DNA of 64,000 nt, taken from positions 186,001-250,000 of the forward strand of contig NZ_RIAS01000004.1 of assembly GCF_003719335.1 (NCBI RefSeq), given 5' to 3'. This document shows positions 17,390 to 26,001 of the stretch, piece after piece. How positions within the stretch are numbered: position 1 is the first letter of the stretch; the number at the start of each line of letters is the position of its first letter. The DNA is from Paenibacillus amylolyticus (lineage in GTDB: Bacteria > Bacillota > Bacilli > Paenibacillales > Paenibacillaceae). A program made the position numbers and the translations under genes. The notes beneath the pieces were generated by a model that did not search any database, was not told the origin of the DNA, and saw nothing but the letters and a program-made list of their open reading frames with translations.

Positions 17390-17465
17390 GCCGAGGCTGC
17401 AACTGGAGCGATGCAGGTATCTTGGCTGGGGTGAAGTTTTTTACAAGAAGGTTTTACAAAGTGAG

Positions 17466-17513
17466 AAGAGGCTGTGTCTAAATTTCGAATCGAATTTAGA
17501 CACAGCCTCTTTG
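17466..17513 (+). terminator. Strong terminator of the pectin operon
   Basis: AAGAGGCTGTGTCTAAATT and AATTTAGACACAGCCTCTT pair perfectly over 19 bp with an 8-10-base loop. It lies 76 bases after the CE8 stop. The remaining 230 bp up to the next gene shows no further gene; it probably holds the promoter of the HTH regulator. Confidence 0.9.
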
Positions 17514-17743
17514 GTGCTTGTTAATCTCACGATTCCCGGAAATGTTATTTGGGCGATCATAACCCTTAAATAAACAGGGGATGGGATTGTGCTTAAGCCG
17601 GTTGTGCTATGATTCGGAATGGATAAATGGAGTATAGAAAATCATGTGTTAGATCATATTTTTTAGACCCATGAATGATTCTTACTTGGTATAGTTATAT
17701 ACAGGAAATTCAACCCATTACTTGTATATTAGCGGAGGTGTGT

Positions 17744-19075
17744 ATGATGGAGTGTACAAATTCAATTCGAGAAAAATTGATGCAGTACATACAAGATAAT
17801 CATATTAAACATTCACACTTTGCTGTGACATCAGGCATCAATTCAGGTACGCTCAGCCGTATATTACAGGGCAATAAACCCATATCTATGAATCAACTTA
17901 TAGCGATTACCGCGGGTATGGGATTACCTGAAGATTATTTTTTTGATGATTATATAGACGAGTGTTTTTCAACCCTGATCTCCATCAGACGTATACGGCC
18001 GTTTATATTTCGTTGTGCTGATTTGGATAGGGTGGATTGTATCCAGCAAGTTACAAACCGTATTTTAGAAGACCTTGCTTATGTATCCGTATTATTTGAT
18101 ATAGCTGAGGAGTTATTTGAAAATAACCAACATATGGCTGCATCAGTTTTATACAGAGGGGTATGTGAAGCGGAAAAGTATCAGCATTCTGAACGTCTTG
18201 CACGTTGCCAATATCGTTTGTTTTTAATTGATCTAGGGGACAATATGGAAAAAAATGTACGAGCGGCAACTCGGTTCGAGACATACGTGAACCGACTGGA
18301 TGAAGCCGATCAGCTTGAAGCACTAAAGCAACTATCCCATGCATTCGGAATGGCCCATAAGTGGGAGAAAGTGAATACACTAGCCCAAGAGATGCAACGA
18401 ATCGCAACGATACAATATGAATTGCAACACCGTTCTGTTCGGCCGATAGAAGTAAAGAAAGAGACAGAAAAACCGCTTTATTATTATATTTTATACGCCT
18501 ATCTGGCCCAAGCTACTGCAAGTGAGAAGTGCGGTGATTACAAAAGAGCACTGGATCTTGTAGGTTTATACGATAAAGGGGAACGCTGGATTCGGGAGAA
18601 AGACGAGCAAGCTGAACAGATTATTGGACAATTCTCAGAATGGGCTATTGCGAATACCTACCTGTATCGTCTGATGTCAGGAGAAGTGCAGATTATAGAT
18701 GAATATGCTGATTATATAGCAACCCGTGAAGGGGAGATATTCATTGCTCTGTGGCACATGATCCAAGCAGCAAATATTTATCATTTCAATATTGACACGA
18801 TTTTAGAACGATTTGCGGAATATATACCTTATCAATCGGGAAAAGCCGAATTCGGGGAGTATAAACCGACGATAATAAAAGAAAAATACGTCCAGTTCTT
18901 AGGGGATTTGGCCGTGTATCGCTTCATTGAGAGTAAGGATATTCTTTCTGCCACAGAGCTTATGTTGGAAGGCTTGAATCTATCCGTAGCTATGGGGAGT
19001 AGCACAATTCTTAATTCCTGTTTAGCTATTTTCGAAAAAATTAGAGATCGTTCAGAGTTATATGAAGCTAAGTAA
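17744..19075 (+). CDS. HTH regulator with helical-repeat C-terminal domain (RRNPP-like)
   Basis: A 443-residue protein with an N-terminal XRE-type helix-turn-helix (about residues 6-65, including SHFAVTSGINSGTLSRILQGNKP) and a long helical C-terminal region of TPR-like pairs (for example MAASVLYRGVCEAEKY, KWEKVNTLAQEMQRIA, YKRALDLVGLYDKGE). This is the layout of RRNPP peptide receptors such as PlcR and AimR, although I cannot see a partner pheromone gene. ATG 17744 (or 17747) follows GCGGAGGTG. A Spo0E-family gene follows 117 bp downstream, with a palindrome over its promoter, so the regulator may control phosphorelay input to sporulation. Base composition is A+T-richer than its neighbours. 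Confidence 0.7.
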   Translation: MMECTNSIREKLMQYIQDNHIKHSHFAVTSGINSGTLSRILQGNKPISMNQLIAITAGMGLPEDYFFDDYIDECFSTLISIRRIRPFIFRCADLDRVDCIQQVTNRILEDLAYVSVLFDIAEELFENNQHMAASVLYRGVCEAEKYQHSERLARCQYRLFLIDLGDNMEKNVRAATRFETYVNRLDEADQLEALKQLSHAFGMAHKWEKVNTLAQEMQRIATIQYELQHRSVRPIEVKKETEKPLYYYILYAYLAQATASEKCGDYKRALDLVGLYDKGERWIREKDEQAEQIIGQFSEWAIANTYLYRLMSGEVQIIDEYADYIATREGEIFIALWHMIQAANIYHFNIDTILERFAEYIPYQSGKAEFGEYKPTIIKEKYVQFLGDLAVYRFIESKDILSATELMLEGLNLSVAMGSSTILNSCLAIFEKIRDRSELYEAK

Positions 19076-19124
19076 GGCTAAAGTGGAAGTGTATTCGGTC
19101 GAATTTCATATAATAGAACTCTTT

Positions 19125-19164
19125 TTGTGCCTTTAAAACAATATTCTATAATCTGACATCAGAT
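19125..19164 (+). promoter_or_regulatory. Promoter with overlapping palindrome before Spo0E-family gene
   Basis: TTGTGC (19125-19130), a 16-bp spacer and TATAAT (19147-19152) resemble a sigma-A promoter. ATCTGA-CA-TCAGAT (19151-19164), an inverted repeat with 6-bp arms, overlaps the -10 end and the likely start point, the place for a repressor. The HTH protein encoded upstream is the leading candidate binder. Confidence 0.45.
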
Positions 19165-19192
19165 TCTACAATGTTTCAGAGGGGTTAATTTG

Positions 19193-19372
19193 ATGAGAAA
19201 AAGTGTACTTATACAGTTGAAAATGGAGCGGGCCAGGGGCCGATTGAACGAACTTACAAAGGAATATAACGGATTTCTACATTCTGAAGTAATCAAGCAG
19301 TCCATGATCCTGGATAAACTCATTACCCAGTTTAATCATAAAGAAGAAACCAAAAACAAAGCCGATGGATAA
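19193..19372 (+). CDS. Spo0E-family aspartyl-phosphate phosphatase, copy 1
   Basis: A 59-residue protein of two helices with the Spo0E family core: a first helix with ERARGRLNELT and a second with EVIKQSMILDKLI, containing the SxxxD motif (S-M-I-L-D) that Spo0E proteins use to dephosphorylate Spo0A~P. AGAGGGG lies eight bases before ATG 19193. It should act as a brake on sporulation or another Spo0A-controlled state. It follows the HTH helical-repeat regulator and resembles the second Spo0E-like gene at 58889. Confidence 0.75.
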   Translation: MRKSVLIQLKMERARGRLNELTKEYNGFLHSEVIKQSMILDKLITQFNHKEETKNKADG

Positions 19373-19421
19373 ATAATCGACTTTGTTTCATAGGTTAGTG
19401 GTGTTATTTTAACGAATTGAA

Positions 19422-20270
19422 TTAAAAATCAAAGTTATCCGGGTCTGGGCCTACCCGCAAATTCTCGTTTAACGAGTTGATCTGTTCCATCTCTTCCGTG
19501 GACAGCGTGAAGTCAAAAATGGCTGCATTTTCGATAATCCGATGTTCTTTGGTTGATTTCGGAATGGTTACAACGCCATTCTGCAGATCCCAGCGAAGGA
19601 TAACCTGTGCGATAGATTTACCTTTGGCTGCGGCGATCTCTGCTAGTACTGGGTTATCCAGAAGCTCACCTTGCATCAACGGTGACCAGGCTTCAAGCTG
19701 AATGCCATGTTGTTTGCAGAATGCTCGTAAATCTTCCTGCGTTAGACGGGGATGGTACTCCACTTGGTTGACCATCGGTTTCACTTGTGCATCCTGCATC
19801 AGATCTTGCAGGTGATGAATCTGAAAATTACTTACGCCAATGGCACGAATTCGGCCTGCTGCGTACAGTTCCTCCATGGCTTTCCATGCACCCTTATATT
19901 TACCGGCTTTGGGCCAGTGGATCAGGTATAGATCGAGAACTTCCAGTCCCAGCTTGCTCATCGTGGTTTCAAATGCGGCAAGTGTTTCTGTATAACCAAG
20001 ATCAGCATTCCATACCTTAGAGGTAATAAACAGGTCTTCGCGCTTTAACCCGTTTTCTTGCAATGCCTCAGCAATGGCCTGTCCAACTCCTGCTTCATTG
20101 CCGTAGATCGCCGCCGTGTCGATACTGCGGTAACCTTGTTTGATTGCACTTTTTACCGCCTCAATCAGTTCGGATCCCTCTTCGACCTTGAATACGCCCA
20201 GGCCAAACCAAGGCATGTGAACACCGTTGTGTAATGTTGTTGTCGATTGTAGATTTTTTGCTATTGTCAT
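19422..20270 (-). CDS. Aldo/keto reductase, AKR5 type (YtbE/YvgN-like)
   Basis: A 282-residue NADPH-dependent oxidoreductase with the (beta/alpha)8 barrel. The catalytic tetrad is visible: Asp in SIDTAAIYGNE with Tyr, Lys in FITSKVW and His in LIHWPKAG. The NADPH-binding end has IPKSTKEHRI. The family reduces small aldehydes such as methylglyoxal. AAGGAGGA precedes the ATG. It is 49 bases from the convergent Spo0E-like gene and shows no operon partner. Confidence 0.88.
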   Translation of the reverse strand: MTIAKNLQSTTTLHNGVHMPWFGLGVFKVEEGSELIEAVKSAIKQGYRSIDTAAIYGNEAGVGQAIAEALQENGLKREDLFITSKVWNADLGYTETLAAFETTMSKLGLEVLDLYLIHWPKAGKYKGAWKAMEELYAAGRIRAIGVSNFQIHHLQDLMQDAQVKPMVNQVEYHPRLTQEDLRAFCKQHGIQLEAWSPLMQGELLDNPVLAEIAAAKGKSIAQVILRWDLQNGVVTIPKSTKEHRIIENAAIFDFTLSTEEMEQINSLNENLRVGPDPDNFDF

Positions 20271-20470
20271 GAGAAATCCTCCTTGAAATCTGTTTATATT
20301 TCCATATAGAGTGAAATTGCCAACAATTCATGATACAAAATTAAATCATAGTAGATCAAATAACGTCCAACCTATATAGTAACGTATATAGTATGTCGAT
20401 ATAATATGAGACCAGATATGGATTCGAGCGGTCTCTGATCTATAACAAGAAAGGTTACTTTTCTACTAGA

Positions 20471-21691
20471 TCAAACCTTAACAAAATTTGTATCCAACCT
20501 GTCTGAGTTTGTGGTAACTTGCTGTTCAAGATGTTGCGCCCATAACGTCAGGATTGCCGCAATGAGCACCATTAATGCACCGACCCAGGTGGTGTGGATC
20601 AAACCGATGGAGTCATTCACGACGCCGCCCAGATAGGCACCTATAGCGATACCTCCGTTAAACGCGGCAATGTTAAAGGCAGACGCGACATCTTTGGCTT
20701 GTGGTGCAAACCTTTCTGCGAGTGTAACCACAACCACTTGAAGGCCAGGTACATTCATGAAAGCGAGCAGCCCCATGCCCATAATAGTCACGAGTGCGGC
20801 CCATTTGAACGGAACGGTGAAATACAGGATGCCAAGGATGATCGTTTGCACAACGAACATGACAAGAAGTGACTTCAATGGATTGCGGTTGGCTGCTTTA
20901 CCGCCGATCATGTTACCAATGGCAATGGCCACACCGTATAACAGCAGAATGAAAGCAATCATTTGATCCGAATAACCGCTAATGTCATGCAATAGCGGAG
21001 ACAAGTATGTGAACACAACAAATGTGCCTCCGTAGCCTACGGCCGTGATGATAAAAGCAAGCATCAAACGACCGCCCGTTACGAGTTTCACCTGATCTCG
21101 AAAGGCTGTACGTATACCGCGTTGTAACGTTGAGGGCACAAGCAAGAGGTTAACGATCAAGGCAAGGATGCCAACAGCTGCAATCAGGATAAAGGCGGCT
21201 CGCCAGCCAACATGTTGGCCTACGAATGTACCAATAGGCACACCCGTTACCGTTGCAATGGTCAGACCCGAGAACATCGTGGCAATAGCGCTTGCTCTGC
21301 GGCCTTCGGGTACCAAATCAGCTGCTATGGTAGAGCCAATCGACATGAACAAGCCATGTGCGAGAGCTGATATCACCCGTGCGATAAGAAGCACAGTAAT
21401 CCCGGTGGATAAGGATGCCAGGGTATTGCCGGCAATAAAAACCATCATGATGGCCAGCAGCAATGTTTTGCGTGATATAGCAGACGTCAGTGATGTCAGG
21501 ATCGGTGCACCGAACATGACACCCAGAGCATATATGGTAACGGTCAGCCCCGCTGAAGATACACTAATATGAAAATCATTTGCGATCAGAGGCAAGAGTC
21601 CTACACTGATAAACTCTGTTGTACCGATGGCAAAAGCGCTGATTGCTAATGCCAGTAGCGCCCAAGTGCTGTGTTTTGTCTCATGATGCAT
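20471..21691 (-). CDS. MFS drug-efflux-type transporter (DHA1 family, AraJ/YdhL-like)
   Basis: A 406-residue major facilitator with twelve predicted membrane segments. The helix 1 segment FAIGTTEFISVGLLP is typical of the DHA1 branch that includes AraJ, YdhL/PbuE-like and chloramphenicol-efflux proteins. The substrate cannot be told. It is divergent from an HxlR-family regulator whose tandem operators lie in the 168-bp shared region, so it is probably induced by a reactive or toxic compound. Confidence 0.82.
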   Translation of the reverse strand: MHHETKHSTWALLALAISAFAIGTTEFISVGLLPLIANDFHISVSSAGLTVTIYALGVMFGAPILTSLTSAISRKTLLLAIMMVFIAGNTLASLSTGITVLLIARVISALAHGLFMSIGSTIAADLVPEGRRASAIATMFSGLTIATVTGVPIGTFVGQHVGWRAAFILIAAVGILALIVNLLLVPSTLQRGIRTAFRDQVKLVTGGRLMLAFIITAVGYGGTFVVFTYLSPLLHDISGYSDQMIAFILLLYGVAIAIGNMIGGKAANRNPLKSLLVMFVVQTIILGILYFTVPFKWAALVTIMGMGLLAFMNVPGLQVVVVTLAERFAPQAKDVASAFNIAAFNGGIAIGAYLGGVVNDSIGLIHTTWVGALMVLIAAILTLWAQHLEQQVTTNSDRLDTNFVKV

Positions 21692-21767
21692 GTCCTGTTC
21701 AACTCCTAGAATGTAGATTTGCTTACCGGCAAATGCTATTATGAATTATTCGGTATAACATGAACAG

Positions 21768-21804
21768 TACGTACTTTTTAGTACCCTACGTACTTTTTGG
21801 TGCC
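21768..21804. promoter_or_regulatory. Tandem HxlR-type operators in divergent promoter region
   Basis: Two near-identical 18-bp units (TACGTACTTTTTAGTACC and TACGTACTTTTTGGTGCC) lie side by side with a 19-bp period, about two helical turns. The first contains the inverted repeat GTACT-TTTT-AGTAC. HxlR-family proteins such as YodB bind TACT...AGTA sites, so the adjacent HxlR gene is the likely regulator. Confidence 0.6.
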
Positions 21805-21859
21805 TATACATTAGCATGAACGGAAGCAAATAATAGATGCATCGGGGAGGAAGACAACG

Positions 21860-22258
21860 ATGGAGCGCAAAAAATATAATATATCCGTTGAAGCAACGCT
21901 GGAGGTTATTGGCGGCAAATGGAAGTGTGTTATTCTCTGTCACCTGACACATGGAAAGAAACGAACCAGTGATCTAAAGCGTATTATGCCCGCAATCACC
22001 CAGAAGATGTTAACGCAGCAACTACGTGAGCTGGAGAATGACGGTATTGTAAAAAGAATCGTGTACAATCAGGTGCCACCCAAGGTAGAGTATGAACTGA
22101 GTGATTACGGCCGGAGTTTAGAGCCGATTCTGACCGCACTATGTAATTGGGGTGACCAGCATATCATCAAGGAATATGGTGACAAAGCAGCTGTGCTGGA
22201 AGATAACGGACTCAATGACTTTACTACTGACAATGACAGGGAGCTGATGAAACCGTGA
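21860..22258 (+). CDS. HxlR-family transcriptional regulator
   Basis: A 132-residue winged-helix regulator. The family core is clear: VIGGKWKCVILCHL, then SDLKRIMPAITQKMLTQQLRELENDGIVKR and the wing VPPKVEYELSDYG. One cysteine lies in CVILC near the N-terminus, the region where YodB/HypR-type members sense thiol-reactive chemicals, which is suggestive only. It is divergent from the MFS gene and overlaps the next gene by four bases, so AIM24 is co-translated with it. Confidence 0.88.
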   Translation: MERKKYNISVEATLEVIGGKWKCVILCHLTHGKKRTSDLKRIMPAITQKMLTQQLRELENDGIVKRIVYNQVPPKVEYELSDYGRSLEPILTALCNWGDQHIIKEYGDKAAVLEDNGLNDFTTDNDRELMKP

Positions 22259-22932
22259 GATACGAAATTCTATACGATGGCGCATTTGCTATGCTTAAGG
22301 TAGAGTTACAGCGTGGAGAGCGTTTCAAGGCTGAGAGTGGAGCCATGGTGTCCATGTCGCCTACCGTTGAACTCAAAGGATCAGCCGAAGGCGGCATGCT
22401 CGCTGGATTTGGCCGCATGCTGAGTGGAGAGAAATTTTTCTTTCAGGAATTGACGGCAGCCGGGGGGAACGCGGAGATTTTGTTATCTCCAACAACACTG
22501 GGCAGTGTGGAGGCAGTAGAACTGGATGGTTCGTACTCTCTCTATGTACAGAAGGACGGATTTCTGGCAGGAACAGAAGGCATTCAGGTGAATACCAAAA
22601 TGCAGAATCTGAAAAAAGGTCTTTTTTCCGGAGAAGGCTTCTTTATTATTGAGATTAGCGGACGAGGCACTGTGTTTCTGTCCTCCTATGGTGCGATACA
22701 TCCTATACAACTGGCTGCTGGCGAAGAGATTATTGTCGATAATGCCCACTTGGTAGCTTGGCCTCATTACGTTGATTATCGCATCGAAAAAGCATCCCAA
22801 GGCTGGTTGTCCAGTGTGACGAGTGGCGAAGGGTTAGTTTGCCGCTTTCGAGGAGAGGGTACCGTCCTAATCCAGAGTCGAAATCCACAGGGATTTGGTC
22901 AATGGATAAAACAGTTTATTCCTACACGATAA
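22255..22932 (+). CDS. AIM24/TIGR00266-family protein
   Basis: A 225-residue protein with the AIM24 beta-barrel fold, recognised by FKAESGAMVSMSP near the start, GGMLAGFGRMLSGEKFF, and the C-terminal VDYRIEKASQGWLSSVTSGEGLVCRFRG segment. The family is widespread, and its bacterial function is unknown. The start is GTG 22255 inside the HxlR stop region, with GGGAG upstream, which gives tight coupling. It contains no signal peptide. Confidence 0.85.
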   Translation: MRYEILYDGAFAMLKVELQRGERFKAESGAMVSMSPTVELKGSAEGGMLAGFGRMLSGEKFFFQELTAAGGNAEILLSPTTLGSVEAVELDGSYSLYVQKDGFLAGTEGIQVNTKMQNLKKGLFSGEGFFIIEISGRGTVFLSSYGAIHPIQLAAGEEIIVDNAHLVAWPHYVDYRIEKASQGWLSSVTSGEGLVCRFRGEGTVLIQSRNPQGFGQWIKQFIPTR

Positions 22933-23016
22933 ATCGTTATATTATTTCATAGATGAATGAACAGAGGTGCAACGGAAGTGTATTTCGAAGCGTTATTATA
23001 ACAGTTTCCTTATACC

Positions 23017-23036
23017 ATGTATGATATATACATACA
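23017..23036. promoter_or_regulatory. Candidate MarR operator
   Basis: TGTATG-ATATATA-CATACA (23018-23036 region) is a perfect inverted repeat located about 40 bp before the MarR start. It overlaps the likely -10 region, the usual site for MarR autorepression. Confidence 0.45.
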
Positions 23037-23075
23037 ACTCTGTTGCACAAGATCGTACATCACGGAGGTAGAACA

Positions 23076-23537
23076 ATGAAAAGCTCACGATACACGAATC
23101 CGCAAGATAGTCCCGGATACTTGTTATGGCAGGTAACCACAATGTGGCAGAAGGAAGTACGGAGGGTTCTGGAACCGCTTGATCTGACTCAGCCGCAATT
23201 TATATTATTGCATACATGTCTATGGCTTAATGAACGCGACTCGGAAGGCAAGGGAGTCACCCAGGTACAGATTGCTCATTTTGCCAATGTAGACGTTAAT
23301 GTTACCTCCCAAGTGTTACGAGCCCTTGAAAAGAGAGGATACGTTAAGCGTGCGCGTCATCATACGGATACACGGGCGAATATCATTACGACAACGCCAG
23401 AGGGGACGAGGCTGGCGATTGAAGGCATGAATCTCGTGGAGGAATCCGATAAAAACTTCTTCGAGCTTTTAGCGGATCGTAGAGAAGGTTATATGGAAAT
23501 CATGCAGGAATTCATCAGGCACAGAGCGGATCAATAA
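23076..23537 (+). CDS. MarR-family transcriptional regulator
   Basis: A 153-residue winged-helix regulator. Helices and wing are seen in VTQVQIAHFANVDVNVTSQVLRALEKRGYVKRARHHTDTRANII. ATG 23076 follows CGGAGGT; an ATG 33 bases upstream lacks a site. It has no operon partner and is convergent with an aldo/keto reductase gene. The target genes are not apparent beyond likely autoregulation. Confidence 0.85.
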   Translation: MKSSRYTNPQDSPGYLLWQVTTMWQKEVRRVLEPLDLTQPQFILLHTCLWLNERDSEGKGVTQVQIAHFANVDVNVTSQVLRALEKRGYVKRARHHTDTRANIITTTPEGTRLAIEGMNLVEESDKNFFELLADRREGYMEIMQEFIRHRADQ

Positions 23538-23628
23538 TACAGATACTACTTTTAATTTTCATCAGCGGCTTCCGTTTGCATGAAGTGGATTCATGATATA
23601 TCTTGCGCGAAAAATGACGAAAAATGGA

Positions 23629-23662
23629 TAAACCTCCTAACCGTGTAAGGTTGGAAGGTTTA
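23629..23662. terminator. Bidirectional terminator between MarR and aldo/keto reductase genes
   Basis: TAAACCTCCTAACC and GGTTGGAAGGTTTA pair with two mismatches around GTGTAA, between two convergent genes. Confidence 0.65.
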
Positions 23663-23676
23663 TTTGTCATTGGAAT

Positions 23677-24651
23677 CTAATCTAGTCTATAAGATGCGAA
23701 TGGCTGACCATGACGGAAGTCCTCGCTGAGTTGATCAAGTTCAGTCAGTAATTCATCTGAAAGTTTTAGATCAAGGCTAGCCAGATTGTGTTCCAGCTGC
23801 TCCGTCTGCGTGGCTCCCACGATTACCGTGGATACGGCCGGACGAGTTAGCAGCCATGCCAGCGATAGTGTACTTGGAGAGCAACCGGCAGCCTCTGCCT
23901 TGGCGCTTACCTGTTCACTAAGCTGAATATTATGTTCCAGCAGGAAGCGGTTGAAGGAAGGGTCGGTATCTGCTCTGGAGCCAGAAGGTATGCTGGCTTG
24001 TCCATTGTATTTCCCCGTCAGGATGCCGCCAGCCAGTGGGAAATATGGGATAATGCCGACACCTTGATCGAGACATAGCGGAACGAGTTCGTTCTCAGGT
24101 GTGCGGTCGGCGAGCGAGTAGCTGGTTTGCGTGGAGATATACCGCGCATATCCGCGCATCTCGCTGATGCCGAGGGCTTTCATCAGTTCCCAGGCGGCGT
24201 AATTGGAGGCGCCGATGTAGCGCACTTTGCCGGACGTGATCATGTCGTCGAGCGTACGCAACGTTTCATCCAGCGGGGTATGCGGGTCGAAGGTATGGAT
24301 CTGGTACAGATCAACATAATCCGTCTGCAGACGCCGCAGGCTATATTCCAGCTCTTGCTGGAGATGGTAGCGCGAGGAGCCGCGCCCATGGGGACCATCA
24401 TGCCGGGGCAAGCCGGCTTTGGTAGCAAGCACTGCGTTTTCCCGCCGACCGGCTAGTGCCTGTCCGATAATTCGTTCTGATTCTGTGCCAGCATAGATGT
24501 TGGCGGTGTCAATAAAGTTGATGCCACGGTCCAGTGCTGCATGAAGAATGCGGGTCGAAGCGGCTTGATCAGCTCTTTTGCCAAATGCATTTGTGCCCAG
24601 CCCCAGCGCCGATACACGCAGACCGCTGTTGCCTAAACGTCGATATTCCAT
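23677..24651 (-). CDS. Aldo/keto reductase (YajO/IolS-like subgroup)
   Basis: A 324-residue aldo/keto reductase. It starts with MEYRRLGNSGLRVSALGLGTNAFG, has the tetrad Asp/Tyr in FIDTANIYAGTESE, Lys in VLATKAG and His in LYQIHTFDP, and ends with the cofactor-binding VSTVIVGATQTEQLEHNL. This is the AKR11/YajO-like pattern rather than AKR5. Its substrate is unknown. GC content in the middle third (24100-24450) is higher than nearby genes. Confidence 0.88.
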   Translation of the reverse strand: MEYRRLGNSGLRVSALGLGTNAFGKRADQAASTRILHAALDRGINFIDTANIYAGTESERIIGQALAGRRENAVLATKAGLPRHDGPHGRGSSRYHLQQELEYSLRRLQTDYVDLYQIHTFDPHTPLDETLRTLDDMITSGKVRYIGASNYAAWELMKALGISEMRGYARYISTQTSYSLADRTPENELVPLCLDQGVGIIPYFPLAGGILTGKYNGQASIPSGSRADTDPSFNRFLLEHNIQLSEQVSAKAEAAGCSPSTLSLAWLLTRPAVSTVIVGATQTEQLEHNLASLDLKLSDELLTELDQLSEDFRHGQPFASYRLD

Positions 24652-24766
24652 CTCTCATCGCTCCTTCTGTGTCCAGTATTTGTATAGCCGATTATATCGT
24701 AATCTATTGAAAACGTGTTATTAATATAGTTAAATGAATGAAGAAACCGCAACTAAAGGAGATATG

Positions 24767-25825
24767 ATGGAAAACAGTGCTGCACATTTAACCCGACGGA
24801 AGCCGAAAAAACCGAAGAAAAAATGGAAGAAGCCGCTCATCATCATACTGAGCCTATTGATTGTGCTCGGAGGCATCGGATTTATCTATCAGAAGCAACT
24901 CGTTGTGCTGGCATTTAACCTGTTCGCCTCAGGTACGGTGAAGGAAGCTTTGGATGATTCGTTTAAACCCGCAGGGGATAAGGATGCGCCTGTTGTTCAG
25001 CATACCGATCCTTTTTCACTGTTGCTACTGGGCATCGACCAGCGGGATAATGAACCAAGCCGTTCGGACACGATCATTTATTCTGTCGTGCGTCCAGAGG
25101 ATAATAAAGTGTTACTGTTATCCATTCCGCGTGACTCCTACACCGAAATTGTGGGTCGTGATGTGAAATCGAAAATTAACTCGGCTTATGCGCACGGCGA
25201 AGCCAAGATGGCAATGGACACGGTGGAGAAGCTGTTGGAGAACAAAGTAGACTTCTATGCGGCGATTAACTTTCATGGCTTGAAGGACATCGTCGATGCG
25301 GTTGGGGGTGTTGAGCTGCCGATCAAGAAAAACATAGAGAACAAACTTAAGATCCATGAGAAGTTATTCGTAGAGGCTAATAAACCGATCTATAATGGCG
25401 AAGAGGCGCTGGGATATGTACGATATCGGGAGGATTCTGATTTCAATCGTACGATGCGTCACCGGATTTTCTTAAGTAGCTTTATGAATCGTGCGCTGGA
25501 GGTCAAAAATCTGACCAAAATCCCAGATATCATCAAGATTGCCGGATCGAATTTTACAACAAATATGAAATCGGACTTTATCGTGAATTTTGCCGAGTCT
25601 CTATATATGAAAGACAGCATTCCAACTATCAGCAATTACATGCTGAAGGGCGATGGGAAGATGCGCAGTGGTACCTGGTACTACGATCTGTCTGAGGACG
25701 ATCTGAAATATGTACGCGGTATGATTGCCAGCTGGCTGGACCCGAATACAACACAGCTTATTGAGCCTGAATCGACAGATGAAAGCGGCAAAGCAGATAC
25801 AAGTGATACAGCAGATAAAAGCTAG
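24767..25825 (+). CDS. LytR-CpsA-Psr (LCP) family cell-wall glycopolymer transferase
   Basis: A 352-residue membrane protein with a basic cytoplasmic N-terminus (RRKPKKPKKKWKK), one membrane helix (about 24-42) and an extracellular LCP domain. It should attach teichoic-acid-like or capsular polymers to peptidoglycan. The pyrophosphate-binding and catalytic residues are in LLLGIDQRDNEPSRSDTI and LLLSIPRDSY, with later YVRYREDSDFNRTMRHR. The C-terminus is a Ser/Thr/Asp-rich tail. ATG 24767 has AAAGGAG five bases upstream; ATGs at 24764 and 24734 are alternatives. Confidence 0.88.
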   Translation: MENSAAHLTRRKPKKPKKKWKKPLIIILSLLIVLGGIGFIYQKQLVVLAFNLFASGTVKEALDDSFKPAGDKDAPVVQHTDPFSLLLLGIDQRDNEPSRSDTIIYSVVRPEDNKVLLLSIPRDSYTEIVGRDVKSKINSAYAHGEAKMAMDTVEKLLENKVDFYAAINFHGLKDIVDAVGGVELPIKKNIENKLKIHEKLFVEANKPIYNGEEALGYVRYREDSDFNRTMRHRIFLSSFMNRALEVKNLTKIPDIIKIAGSNFTTNMKSDFIVNFAESLYMKDSIPTISNYMLKGDGKMRSGTWYYDLSEDDLKYVRGMIASWLDPNTTQLIEPESTDESGKADTSDTADKS

Positions 25826-25896
25826 ATTCACATCAATGGGGAACAGTGGATCTTCGCGGCCTTGATGAATAGATAACTATATGATAAAAAAACACC

Positions 25897-25937
25897 AAAG
25901 TACACAGCAGGGCAGATGCTCTCTGTGTACTTTTTTT
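25897..25937. terminator. Terminator between LCP and kinase genes
   Basis: AAAGTACACAG pairs with CTGTGTACTTT, followed by a T7 run on the plus strand. It serves the LCP gene and may also serve the convergent kinase gene. Confidence 0.8.
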
Positions 25938-26001
25938 GATGCGTATTGATATGGATATTCATACGGGTGTCAGATTCATATGTTTTCGTTTAAGGTCAGT
26001 G

